A stretch of 64,000 nt of DNA, taken from the NCBI RefSeq assembly GCF_003626645.1, contig NZ_RBAM01000011.1, positions 124,001 through 188,000 on the forward strand, read 5' to 3'. The notes beneath the pieces are model-generated. The model had not been told where the DNA came from. It was given only the letters and a program-made list of their open reading frames with translations, and did no database searches. The stretch comes from Streptomyces klenkii (GTDB lineage Bacteria > Actinomycetota > Actinomycetes > Streptomycetales > Streptomycetaceae). The translations under genes and the position numbers were made by a program. Shown here piece by piece: positions 50,112-58,351 of this stretch; positions within the stretch are counted from its first letter, which is position 1, and every line of letters starts with the position of its first letter.

Positions 50112-50127
50112 TCGAACATTCGTACGA
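50112..50127. promoter_or_regulatory. LexA (SOS) box upstream of dnaE2
   Basis: TCGAACATTCGTACGA matches the actinobacterial SOS box TCGAAC-N4-GTTCGA with one mismatch. It is 71-86 bases before the dnaE2 ATG, and the promoter would lie between. It also lies 95 bases before the divergent gene at 50222. Confidence 0.72.
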
Positions 50128-50221
50128 ACGCGCGTGCGAAGGAGGTGCGAGGCGGGAGCTTCGATCACCCGGACGGCCCGCACCGCCTGCGCCGGCCCCC
50201 CGCACCCCGCAGGCTCGGGGC

Positions 50222-51232
50222 ATGCCCTCATTCGTCCAGGAGCTGCGGAGCGCGGTGACGACCCGGGCCGCGGTCCTGGTGATCGGCACCCTGGTGCTCC
50301 AGCTCGCCTTCATCGCCTCGTACGTGGGCGCCTTCCACAGCCCCCGGCCGCGGGACGTCGCGCTCGGCGTCGTCGCCCCGCGGCAGATCGGCGGGCAGCT
50401 GGTGCAGCGGCTGGACGGGCTGCCGGGCGACCCCCTGGCCCCGCGCACGGTGGACGGCGGCGAGGCCGCGGCCACCCGGGAGATCCGCAACCGCGACCTC
50501 GACGCCGCCCTCGTCGTCGACCCGCGCGGCACCACCGACACCCTCCTCGTCGCCGGCGGCGCGGGCGCCTCCCTCGGCCAGGCCACCGAGGCGGTGCTCA
50601 CCCGCGCCGAGGCGGCGGAGGGGCGCAAGGTGCGGGTCAAGGACGTCGCGCCCGCCGCGGCCGGCGACGCCCGCGGCCTGACCGCGTTCTACCTGGCGGT
50701 CGGCTGGTGCGTGGGCGGCTACCTGTGCGCCGCGATCCTCGCCATCAGCGCGGGCGCCCGGCCCGCCAACTCCCACCGCGCCGTCATCCGGCTCGGCGCC
50801 CTCGCCCTCTACGCGGCCGCGGCCGGCCTGCTCGGCGCCGTCATCGCGGGCCCCGTCCTGGACGCGCTGCCCGGCAGCATCCTCGGGCTGTGGGGCCTGG
50901 GAGCGCTGGTGGTCTTCGCCGTCGGAGCGACGACGCTCGCCCTCCAGGGCCTCGCGGGCATCGTCGGGATCGGCCTGGCCATCGCGATCGTGGTGGTACT
51001 GGGCAACCCGAGCGCGGGCGGCGCCTATCCGTACCCCCTCCTGCCCCCCTTCTGGAACGCCCTCGGCCCCGCCCTCCCCCCGGGCGCCGCCACCTGGTCC
51101 GCCCGCTCCATCGCCTACTTCAACGGCAACGGCCTGGCCCCGTCCCTGCTGGTACTGGCGGCCTGGGCGGTGGCGGGGGTGGTGGTGACGATGGCGTGCG
51201 CAACGCTGAGAAGACGGGAACCCGAGGCCTGA
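50222..51232 (+). CDS. Polytopic membrane protein, ABC-2 permease-like
   Basis: 336 residues from the ATG at 50222 with a weak AGGCTCGGGG site. One N-terminal helix (about 17-38), an extracellular region of about 110 residues (PRDVALGVVAPRQIGGQL..ALVVDPRGTTDTLLVAG), and then about five helices ending with a short cytosolic RRREPEA tail. This topology matches DUF3533/YhgE-Pip and ABC-2 permease-like proteins that in actinobacteria pair with efflux or phage-receptor functions. No ATPase gene is adjacent. Divergent from dnaE2, with the LexA box between them, so SOS control of this gene is possible. Confidence 0.78.
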   Translation: MPSFVQELRSAVTTRAAVLVIGTLVLQLAFIASYVGAFHSPRPRDVALGVVAPRQIGGQLVQRLDGLPGDPLAPRTVDGGEAAATREIRNRDLDAALVVDPRGTTDTLLVAGGAGASLGQATEAVLTRAEAAEGRKVRVKDVAPAAAGDARGLTAFYLAVGWCVGGYLCAAILAISAGARPANSHRAVIRLGALALYAAAAGLLGAVIAGPVLDALPGSILGLWGLGALVVFAVGATTLALQGLAGIVGIGLAIAIVVVLGNPSAGGAYPYPLLPPFWNALGPALPPGAATWSARSIAYFNGNGLAPSLLVLAAWAVAGVVVTMACATLRRREPEA

Positions 51233-51297
51233 ACGGGCGGGCCGGCCGGGGCCGGCCGTTGCGGTGCATGCATTGCCCGGCGTCGACGCGCCCGAGA

Positions 51298-51327
51298 TTG
51301 AGTGAATGATAGTCAGTGGGTATCATT
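51298..51327 (+). promoter_or_regulatory. Promoter with embedded operator for the Fic gene
   Basis: TTGAGT (51298-51303) and TATCAT (51321-51326) are exactly 17 bases apart. The ATG follows the -10 by six bases with no ribosome site, indicating a leaderless mRNA. AATGATA (51305-51311) and TATCATT (51321-51327) form a perfect 7-bp dyad covering the spacer and the -10, a plausible repressor site. Confidence 0.68.
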
Positions 51328-51332
51328 GGCGC

Positions 51333-52472
51333 ATGCTGTATGAGACGCCGCGCCTGGAGCAGGTCGACCATGAGGTCCTGGAGCAGGTGAACGCGATGCG
51401 TGATCAGCTGCGCTTTGCGGTGCAGCAGGTCCCGATGAAGTGGACGCTGGACCTGCGTAAGGCGCTGACGGCGAGCGCGATCGCGGCGTCGAACACGATC
51501 GAGGGCTACCGGGTCGATGCGAAGGACGTCGCTGACCTGATGGACGGTGAGCGTGAGGTCGAAGCGAGCGAGGAGAACAAGGCGGAGACGCTGGCCTACC
51601 AGCAGGCCATGACCTACATTCAGTCACTCCACGATGTCGCCGACTTCCGGTACAACAAGGAACTCCTCAACGGCCTGCACTGGATGCTCCAGGGGCACCA
51701 CCATCCCCTGAAGACGGCCGGCCAGTGGCGCAAAACCCCCATCCGCATCACCGCCCCCGGCGACGAGCTCGCGACCGATTACGAGGGCCCGGACCAGGAG
51801 CTGGTTCCCGGGCTGATGGGTGAGCTGGTGGACTGGCTCAACGAGGGCGACCTCGACCAGCACGTCCTCATCCGTGCTGCGATGGCGCACCTGAACCTGG
51901 TCAAGATCCACCCGTGGTCGGACGGCAACGGCCGCATGTCGCGCTCGCTCCAGACCCTCCTCATCGCCCGGGGCGGAGTCCTGGCCCCCGAGTTCTCCTC
52001 GATCGAGGAGTGGCTGGGCATGCCGGGCAATACCTGGGAGTACTACAAGGTCCTCCGCGAGGTCGGCGGCCCCCTCTGGTCCCCCCGGCGCGACACCCTG
52101 CCCTGGATCAAGTTCAACCTCCTCGCCTACCACCAGCAGGCCCAGCGTGTACAGCGCCGTGTCGACCGCTCCAACGACTGCTGGATGCAGCTCACTGACG
52201 CTGCGGAGTCGAACGGAATCACGGAGCGGCAAGTGACCGCGCTGCACGAAGTGGCGATGACCGGCCGGGTACGGCGCTCCCGCTACGAGAAGGCCGAGGC
52301 GCTCAACACCCAGCAGGCGACCCGGGACATGCAGGCTCTCACCAGGGCCGGCCTGCTGACGCCGGTCGGACAGACCAAGGGCCGCTACTACGTGGCCGGA
52401 CCCGCGTTCCCGGAGGAAGTCCTGGCCACTGCCCGACGGCCCCACAGCATCACCGACCCCTACGCGGCATAG
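51333..52472 (+). CDS. Fic family protein (AMP-transferase), class II with wHTH tail
   Basis: 379 residues from the ATG at 51333; an earlier ATG at 51306 lies inside the promoter dyad. The Fic active motif is HPWSDGNGR (193-201) and is intact. Upstream, S53NTIEG58 fits the inhibitory [S/T]xxxE[G/N] motif, with Glu57 blocking ATP, so this is a self-inhibited class II enzyme. The C-terminal third (about 285-360) has a winged-helix-like segment (NGITERQVTALHEV, TQQATRDMQALTRAGLLTPVGQTKGRYY), as in Fic/DUF4172 regulators. It probably adds AMP to a protein target and may bind its own promoter. Codon use is somewhat less GC-biased than neighbours, hinting at acquisition. Confidence 0.9.
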   Translation: MLYETPRLEQVDHEVLEQVNAMRDQLRFAVQQVPMKWTLDLRKALTASAIAASNTIEGYRVDAKDVADLMDGEREVEASEENKAETLAYQQAMTYIQSLHDVADFRYNKELLNGLHWMLQGHHHPLKTAGQWRKTPIRITAPGDELATDYEGPDQELVPGLMGELVDWLNEGDLDQHVLIRAAMAHLNLVKIHPWSDGNGRMSRSLQTLLIARGGVLAPEFSSIEEWLGMPGNTWEYYKVLREVGGPLWSPRRDTLPWIKFNLLAYHQQAQRVQRRVDRSNDCWMQLTDAAESNGITERQVTALHEVAMTGRVRRSRYEKAEALNTQQATRDMQALTRAGLLTPVGQTKGRYYVAGPAFPEEVLATARRPHSITDPYAA

Positions 52473-52766
52473 CGAACCAGTCAGCAACGGCGGCGCGACG
52501 CGCATCAGTCCTGTCAGCCGTCGGCGTCCGGTGCGGCCCGTTCCGCCACGTCCGGGGATCCCTCAAGGAGCCGGCCGCCGCCGAGTGCTTGGCGGTGGGG
52601 TGGCCGCCGCGCCGCCGGCCCGGCGCGCGAGCCGGCCCCGCGCGCCCGGTGGTGCACTGATGAGCCGTTGGTGAAACGGGGCCGGGCCATGGATCCGGTG
52701 CGGGGCCGGGGTGGACGCTGTGACGTCAGCACCCCTCGTCCCCATCCCTCCTCCTTGAGGAACGCC

Positions 52767-53675
52767 GTGTCCCCCGTGCCCCGTTCCCGGCCGCCGGTCA
52801 CCGAGCTCCCCGAGTCCGGTCCCGGGCGGGCCGGCCGGATCAGCCCGCACCTCGACGAAGCCGCCGCGTTCAGCGACCGCTGGGTGCGGCGGACCGGGCT
52901 GATCCAGTCCTTCTCCGCCCAGCGGCGCTTCCGCCGGGCGGGCTGCGCGGAGTTCGCGGCGCGGGTGGCGCCGGAGGCCGAGTGCGGACGGCTGCAACGG
53001 GTCTCGGCCTGGCTGGTGTGGTTCCACGCCCTCGACGACCGGTTCCACCACCGGGAGGAGGAAAGCCCGTACGGATACGACGCGCTGCCCGACTTCCTGC
53101 CGCCGGACGGCGGGCGCACGCCGCCGCCGCGGACCGCCCTCCAGCGGGCGCTCGCCGACGTCTGGCGGATGACCGCGCCCGCGATGTCGCCCGCGTGGCG
53201 CGCCCGGGTCACCGCGCGCTTCCTGGAGTGCGCCGCCGAGCGGCGGGCCTGGGACGCGCTCGCGCCCGGGATCGTGCCCGACCTCGTCGAATACGCCTGC
53301 GGAAACGAATTAGCGGCTCCTCTACGGGAATTGGCCTCCTTCCGGGCCGCCCTCGAAGCCACGACCACTGTGCTCGCCCAGGGCGGTGCCGCCCGGGAAG
53401 CGCTCCGGTGCGCGCTGACCCGTCTCGAACACGAAGCCCCCGCGCCCTCCTCTGCGGCCGTCGCCGCCTGGAGCCGCGCGCTCTCCCTCTGGGCCGACGG
53501 CCACCTGGCGTGGGCCCTGCGCGAGGGGCCGGCCGGGGAGACCCGGCGACTGCTCCTCGCCGACGACGTCACCGGCGTCCCGGTGGACCTGCTGCGCCCC
53601 CGGCGTCCCGCGCCACCGCCCATCCCCTCCACGAGCGGCGGCGCGGGCACCGCCCTACATCGTGGCCGCGAGTAG
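52767..53675 (+). CDS. Terpene-synthase-like protein with TTA codon
   Basis: 302 residues from the GTG at 52767 with TGAGG seven bases before; a longer frame from 52668 lacks a site. WLVWFHALDDRFHHREEE (82-99) resembles the Asp-rich DDxx(D/E) metal motif of class I terpene synthases, and RVSAWLVWF before it is the usual helix. The second NSE motif (ND..S...E) is not recognisable; EYACGNELAAPLRELASF and ALEATTTVLAQ occupy that region. Codon 182 is TTA (53310-53312) within a short run of unusual codons (GAA TTA GCG GCT CCT CTA). The protein may be a degenerate or divergent cyclase. Its end overlaps the convergent ABC gene by 21 bases. Confidence 0.55.
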   Translation: MSPVPRSRPPVTELPESGPGRAGRISPHLDEAAAFSDRWVRRTGLIQSFSAQRRFRRAGCAEFAARVAPEAECGRLQRVSAWLVWFHALDDRFHHREEESPYGYDALPDFLPPDGGRTPPPRTALQRALADVWRMTAPAMSPAWRARVTARFLECAAERRAWDALAPGIVPDLVEYACGNELAAPLRELASFRAALEATTTVLAQGGAAREALRCALTRLEHEAPAPSSAAVAAWSRALSLWADGHLAWALREGPAGETRRLLLADDVTGVPVDLLRPRRPAPPPIPSTSGGAGTALHRGRE

Positions 53676-55451
53676 CTCGCGCGTGTAGGGGGCCTTCGGA
53701 TCGTCGAAGACCTCGTCCCGCGGGCCGCTCTCGACCACGCTCCCGGCCCGCATCACCGCCACCCGGTCGCAGAAGTGCCGGACGACGGCGAGGTCGTGCG
53801 AGACGAACAGCAGGGACAAGCCCAGTTCGGCGCGGAGGTCCATGAGCAGGTTGAGCACCTGGGCCTGCACGGACACGTCCAGCGCCGACACGGGCTCGTC
53901 CGCGATGACCAGGCGCGGGCGGAGGGCAAGCGCGCGGGCTATGCCGATGCGCTGGCGCTGACCGCCGGAGAACTCGTGCGGGTAGCGGTGCAGATGGGCC
54001 GTTCGCAGGCCCACCTGCTCCAGCAGCTCGGCCGCCCGTGCGCGCCGCTCCCCCTTGTCCAGGCCGGTGTGCACCCGCAGCGGGGTGGTCACGATCTCCT
54101 CGACCGTACGGCGCGGGTTGAGCGACGCGTACGGGTCCTGGAAGACCAGCTGTACGTCGCGGCTGAGCTCGCGGCGCAGGCGCGTGTCGCCCGCGGCGCG
54201 GGAGATGTCCCGGCCGTCGAACCGCACCTCCCCCGACGTGGGCCGTTGCAGCCCCGCGAGGACCCTCGCCGTGGTCGACTTCCCGGACCCGGACTCCCCC
54301 ACGAGGCCGAGCGTCTCCCCGGCGTCGATGCGCAGGCTCACGTCCCGTACGGCTTGCACGGCACCACGGCCACGCCCTCGCTGGAAGAGCCCGCGGCGTC
54401 CCCCGAACTCCACGTGGAGGTCGACGACCTCGGCGAGAGGGCGTGCGGGGGCGGGTCCGCTGCCGCGGGGCGCAGGTGCCTCCGCGGAGGCGGTCCGCAC
54501 GGCGCGGGCTTGTCCGGCACCGCCGGGCTTCGCCGTCGGACGACTCGCCGTCGCGGCGGATATTCGTTGCCCGGCACCGGCGAGCCCCTGCGCAGCACCG
54601 CCCGCGGCGGCGTCCCGCACCGGGTCGTCGACCGTCGGCAAGTGTGTCCCCGGCACCGTGTTCAGCGTCGGTGCCGCGCCGATCAGGGCGCGTGTGTACG
54701 GGTGTGCCGCGTCGGTCAGGAGTTTGCGGGTGGGGCCCTCCTCCAGGCCCCGCCCGCCCCGCATGACGAGCATGCGGTCGCACGTCCCGGCCACGACGCC
54801 CACGTCGTGCGTGACGAGCAGCACCGCCGTACCGCTCTCCTCCCGCAGCTCCGCGAGCAGTTCGAGGATCTGCCGCTGCACGCGCGCGTCCAGCGCGGTC
54901 GTCGGTTCGTCGGCTATCACCACGTCCGGGCTGTTCACGAGCGCCATCGCGATCATCACCCGCTGCCGCATGCCGCCCGAGAACTGGTGCGGGTAGTCGC
55001 GGGCCCGGGCGGCCGGGATGCCGACGCGTTCCAGCATCGCGAGGGCCTTCTCCCTCGCTTCGGCCCGCCGCCCGGCGCCCGCCGGGGCGTGCACGCGGTA
55101 CGCCTCCGCCAGCTGCGCGCCGACCGTATGGAAGGGCGAGAGCGCGGCGAGCGCGTCCTGGAAGACCATGGCGATCCGCACGCCGCGCAGCGCACGCACC
55201 GCGGACTCGGGCGCGCCCACCACCTCCGTACCCCCGACCAGCACGCTCCCGCTCACCCGCGTACGGGCCGGGTCGTGGAGCCCCATCGCGGCCAGCCCGA
55301 CGGTGGACTTGCCCGAGCCGGACTCCCCCACCAGGCCGAGCACTTCACCGCGCTCCAGCTCGAAGGAGAGGCCGTCGACGGCCGTGGTCTCCGTACCGCC
55401 CCGCCCCTTGAAGGAGACCGTCAGGTCACGTACGGACAGAGCCGGCGTCAT
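53655..55451 (-). CDS. Oligopeptide ABC transporter ATPase, OppD and OppF fused
   Basis: 598 residues containing two complete ABC domains. Domain 1 (about 1-265) has Walker A GESGSGKST (42-50), FSGGMRQRVMIAMALVNSPDVVIADEPTTALD; domain 2 (about 340-598) has a second GESGSGKST, HEFSGGQRQRIGIARALALRPRLVIADEPVSALD. Each is followed by the C-terminal peptide-transporter extension (HPYTRALIGAAP; APYTRELLAATM). A 75-residue Ala/Pro/Arg linker joins them. The ATG overlaps the permease stop (ATGA). It powers uptake of oligopeptides or a related substrate with the two permeases and lipoprotein encoded upstream. Confidence 0.95.
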   Translation of the reverse strand: MTPALSVRDLTVSFKGRGGTETTAVDGLSFELERGEVLGLVGESGSGKSTVGLAAMGLHDPARTRVSGSVLVGGTEVVGAPESAVRALRGVRIAMVFQDALAALSPFHTVGAQLAEAYRVHAPAGAGRRAEAREKALAMLERVGIPAARARDYPHQFSGGMRQRVMIAMALVNSPDVVIADEPTTALDARVQRQILELLAELREESGTAVLLVTHDVGVVAGTCDRMLVMRGGRGLEEGPTRKLLTDAAHPYTRALIGAAPTLNTVPGTHLPTVDDPVRDAAAGGAAQGLAGAGQRISAATASRPTAKPGGAGQARAVRTASAEAPAPRGSGPAPARPLAEVVDLHVEFGGRRGLFQRGRGRGAVQAVRDVSLRIDAGETLGLVGESGSGKSTTARVLAGLQRPTSGEVRFDGRDISRAAGDTRLRRELSRDVQLVFQDPYASLNPRRTVEEIVTTPLRVHTGLDKGERRARAAELLEQVGLRTAHLHRYPHEFSGGQRQRIGIARALALRPRLVIADEPVSALDVSVQAQVLNLLMDLRAELGLSLLFVSHDLAVVRHFCDRVAVMRAGSVVESGPRDEVFDDPKAPYTRELLAATM

Positions 55452-56440
55452 GCGAGCCTCACCCTCGGGTCGAGCCGGGCCACCACCAGGTCGGCGAGGG
55501 CCACGAACACCACGACGAAGAAGGCGGCGAACAGCACCGTGCCGACGACCGTCGGCAGGTCGTTCTGGACGACGGAGTCGACGGCGAGCTTGCCGACGCC
55601 GCCGAGCCCGAAGACGGTCTCGGTGATGAACGCGCCGCCGAAGAGCGCCCCGGCCTCCAGCCCGAGCAGCTGGACGAGGGGCCCGGCGGCGCCGCGCGCC
55701 GTGTACTTCACGTGGGCCCGCAGCGCGGTGAGCCCCTTGCCGCGGGCCGTCCGCACGTACCCCTCGTGCATCGTCTCCAGCGTCTGGGAGCGCGTGAGGC
55801 GGGCGAAGACGGCGGCGTTGACGAAGCCGAGGACGAGCCAGGGAAGGAGCAGCCCGGCGGCCCACGGGCCCGGCCCGTCGGCGAGGGGCGCGTAGCCGGG
55901 CAGCGGTACGAGCCCGGTCTTGTAGACGAGCAGGTACTGCACGGCGTAGCCGAGGAAGTAGATCTGCACGCTCGCGCCGACCAGGGTGAAGCCGGACAGC
56001 AGCCGGTCGGCGGCCGTGCCGCGGCGCAGCGCGGCGGTGAAGCCCGCGCCGATGCCGAGGACGACGATCACCACGAGTGCCCCGCCCGCCAGCGACAGGG
56101 TGACGGGGAAGCGGTCGCCGATGGCGTCGAGGACCGGCTGGTGGAGGGTGTAGGAGTAGCCGAGGCAGGGGGCGGTGCAGTCGATGGGGCTGCCGTCGAC
56201 GTCGCTGATGGTGCGGCCGGCGACGAGGCCGCGCAGGTAGTCGAGGTACTGGCCGGTCAGCGGCTGGTCGAGGCCCATGCTGTGGCGGACGGCCTCGACC
56301 TGTGCGGTGTCGCACTTGGGGCCGCAGGCGATGAGGGCGGGGTCGGAGGGGGCGGCGTAGAAGAGGCCGAAGGCGGCGGCGGTGATCGCGAGGAGCACCG
56401 CCGCGGCCTGGAGGGCCCGCCGCAGGAGGTAGCCGGTCAT
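55448..56440 (-). CDS. Oligopeptide ABC permease (OppB type)
   Basis: 330 residues with six helices. The N-terminus MTGYLLRRALQAAAVLLAITAAAFGLFYAAPSDP and GYSYTLHQPVLDAIGDRFPVTLSLA are typical. The EAA loop is EGYVRTARGKGLTALRAHVKYTARGAAGPLVQLLG, and AFITETVFGLGGVGKLAVDSVVQNDLP matches the OppB C-terminus. The external loop contains four Cys (IACGPKCDT; DCTAPCLGY), which could form disulfides. Six bases separate it from the binding protein gene. Confidence 0.94.
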   Translation of the reverse strand: MTGYLLRRALQAAAVLLAITAAAFGLFYAAPSDPALIACGPKCDTAQVEAVRHSMGLDQPLTGQYLDYLRGLVAGRTISDVDGSPIDCTAPCLGYSYTLHQPVLDAIGDRFPVTLSLAGGALVVIVVLGIGAGFTAALRRGTAADRLLSGFTLVGASVQIYFLGYAVQYLLVYKTGLVPLPGYAPLADGPGPWAAGLLLPWLVLGFVNAAVFARLTRSQTLETMHEGYVRTARGKGLTALRAHVKYTARGAAGPLVQLLGLEAGALFGGAFITETVFGLGGVGKLAVDSVVQNDLPTVVGTVLFAAFFVVVFVALADLVVARLDPRVRLA

Positions 56441-56446
56441 GGAGCC

Positions 56447-58222
56447 TTACGACCTCTTCAGGTACAGGTCGGCCGCCGCGATGGAGCCGTAGATCGGGTG
56501 GATGGCGGCGCCGCCGACGTTCTTCCCGCGGAACTGGGTGACGCTCGTGTAGAGGAACGGCACGACCGGGACGTCCTTCATGACGGTCTGTTCGAGGGCG
56601 ATGAGGGCGTCGGCCTTCTGCTGCGCCTCGCCGATGCCGGCGATGCGCTCCAGTTCCTTGTCGACCTCGGGGTTGCTGTAGCGGATGGAGTTGGCGAGGG
56701 CGTCGAGCTTGCTGTGGTAGCTGTCGGGCAGCAGCGTGGACGGGGTGGGCCAGTCGACGGAGTTGGTGGACAGCCACAGGTCGTAGGGGGCGGGGCCGCG
56801 GAAGACCTCGTTGGTGAACGCGGCCTTCTCCAGGGGCTTAGTGACGAGCTTGATGCCGGCCTTGGCGAAGGCGTCGACGAGGACCTGGGCGAGCCGGTCC
56901 TTCTCGGGGGCGTCGCTCTCGTACGCGTACGTGAGCGTGTCGACCTTGGTCTTGGCCTTCGCCAGGTGTTCCTTGGCCTTCTCGACGTCCCCGGCGGGCG
57001 CTACGGGGTAGAGGTCGTACTTCTTCCAGCCGACGACGGCGGGCGAGGAGAGCGTGGTGGCGAAGTCGCCCAGGCGGGGGCCGCCGAGGACCTGGCGGGC
57101 CTGCTCGCGCGGGAAGAGGTAGTGGATGGCCTTGCGGACCTCGGGGTCGGTGACGCGGCTGTTCTTGATGTAGAGGTCGCTGGTGTAGGCGCCCTGGCTG
57201 CCGGCGACGAGGAGGTCCTTCTTGTCCGCGTCGCGCCGGGCCTCTGCGTAGAGCTCCGGCGGCACCTCGCTCTTGGTGGAGAGGGTGGCGGGGCCGTCGC
57301 CGCGCCCGTTGAGGACCTCCTGCGCGGTGTTGAGGATCTTCTTGCCGAAGGTGAACTCGAAGCGGTCGGCGTACTGGTGGCGGATGGGGTCGGTCTCCGG
57401 CTTCCAGTGCGGGTTGCGCTCCAGGGTCAGGCTCTGGTTCTGCTTGTGCGCGGCGATCCGGTACGGGCCGGTGGCGAAGGGCCGGGTGTCGTAGCCGGTG
57501 CCGGTGTCCTTGTCCTTGCGGACGGGGGACGAGGAGGACTGGGCGGCCATGTAGGGCACGTCGGACTGCGGCTGCGGGAAGTGGAAGACGATCGTCTTGG
57601 CGTCGGGCGTCTCGATGGCGTCGAGGTCGCCGTGCTCGGGCCCGGCGTACTTCTGCACGGCGGCCGTGCGGTCCTCGGAGCCGGTGAGCCACTCGGGCCA
57701 GTAGGTGGGGCCGAGTTCGAAGCCGGGGGCGAAGGTGCGCTCGATGCCGTACTTGACGTGCTCGGACGTGATGGGCTCGCCGTCCTCCCAGGCGATGCCG
57801 TCCTTGAGCTTGTACGTCCAGGTGCGGCCGCCGTCGGAGGACTGCCCGGTGTCGGTGGCGAGGTCGCCGACGAGCTTCGGCTTGCCGTCGACGACCTGAT
57901 ACTGGGTCAGCTGGCGGCCCCACAGCAGCGAGGTGCTGTACGACTCGCCCGCGTAGATCTTCTGCGGGTCGAGGTGGCTGTAGTCGTTGACGTTGGCGAT
58001 GCGGATCGTGCCGCCGCTGCGGGCGCCCTCGACGGCGGGGGCCGGGCCTTGACTGTCCTTGGCGGTGCCGAGGGTGGCGGTCAGCCGCTGGCCGCTCTTG
58101 GCGGCGGCCTTGCCCTTCTCCTGATCCCCACCGCCCGCACCGGCACCGGCCGAGCAGGAGCAGAGCAGCATGACGGCGGCGAGAGCCGGTACGACTGCGG
58201 TGCGCGGACGGATGCGGGCCAT
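56447..58222 (-). CDS. Oligopeptide-binding lipoprotein (SBP family 5)
   Basis: 591 residues; GGAG precedes the ATG. The signal peptide ends at LLCSC, a workable lipobox. SBP5 signatures: GGTIRIANVNDYSHLDPQKIYAGESYSTSLLWGRQL, WTYKLKDGIAWEDGEPITSEHVKYGIERTF, FATGPYRIAAHKQNQSLTLERNPHW, and YSNPEVDKELERIAGIGEAQQKADALIALEQTVMKDVPVVPF. The family binds oligopeptides, dipeptides or nickel outside the cell; the ligand here is unknown. It lies between two permease genes, an unusual position. In Streptomyces the BldK transporter is the best known relative, but I cannot assign that role. Confidence 0.94.
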   Translation of the reverse strand: MARIRPRTAVVPALAAVMLLCSCSAGAGAGGGDQEKGKAAAKSGQRLTATLGTAKDSQGPAPAVEGARSGGTIRIANVNDYSHLDPQKIYAGESYSTSLLWGRQLTQYQVVDGKPKLVGDLATDTGQSSDGGRTWTYKLKDGIAWEDGEPITSEHVKYGIERTFAPGFELGPTYWPEWLTGSEDRTAAVQKYAGPEHGDLDAIETPDAKTIVFHFPQPQSDVPYMAAQSSSSPVRKDKDTGTGYDTRPFATGPYRIAAHKQNQSLTLERNPHWKPETDPIRHQYADRFEFTFGKKILNTAQEVLNGRGDGPATLSTKSEVPPELYAEARRDADKKDLLVAGSQGAYTSDLYIKNSRVTDPEVRKAIHYLFPREQARQVLGGPRLGDFATTLSSPAVVGWKKYDLYPVAPAGDVEKAKEHLAKAKTKVDTLTYAYESDAPEKDRLAQVLVDAFAKAGIKLVTKPLEKAAFTNEVFRGPAPYDLWLSTNSVDWPTPSTLLPDSYHSKLDALANSIRYSNPEVDKELERIAGIGEAQQKADALIALEQTVMKDVPVVPFLYTSVTQFRGKNVGGAAIHPIYGSIAAADLYLKRS

Positions 58223-58252
58223 GGTGAACTCCGGATCGAGAAGGGGAAGTGG

Positions 58253-58271
58253 CGCGCCCCAAAGGGGCGCG
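58253..58271. terminator. Hairpin between permease C and the binding lipoprotein genes
   Basis: CGCGCCCC-AAA-GGGGCGCG forms a perfect 8-bp stem 30 bases upstream of the lipoprotein start. It may give partial termination or stabilise a processed mRNA end, allowing different levels of permease and binding protein. Confidence 0.55.
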
Positions 58272-58351
58272 AGGCTGTATTGATCTGCGGCTCCGCCGCG
58301 TGGGCGCGACCAGCTACTGACGGCCCGCAGTCATAGGCAACGCGCGGAGCG

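Noticed and set aside
46409..50221. Very long plus-strand frame running opposite dnaE2 into the membrane protein gene
   Set aside because: Only the part from 50222 has coding character (hydrophobic segments, normal codon use). The rest mirrors dnaE2, whose polymerase motifs are unmistakable.
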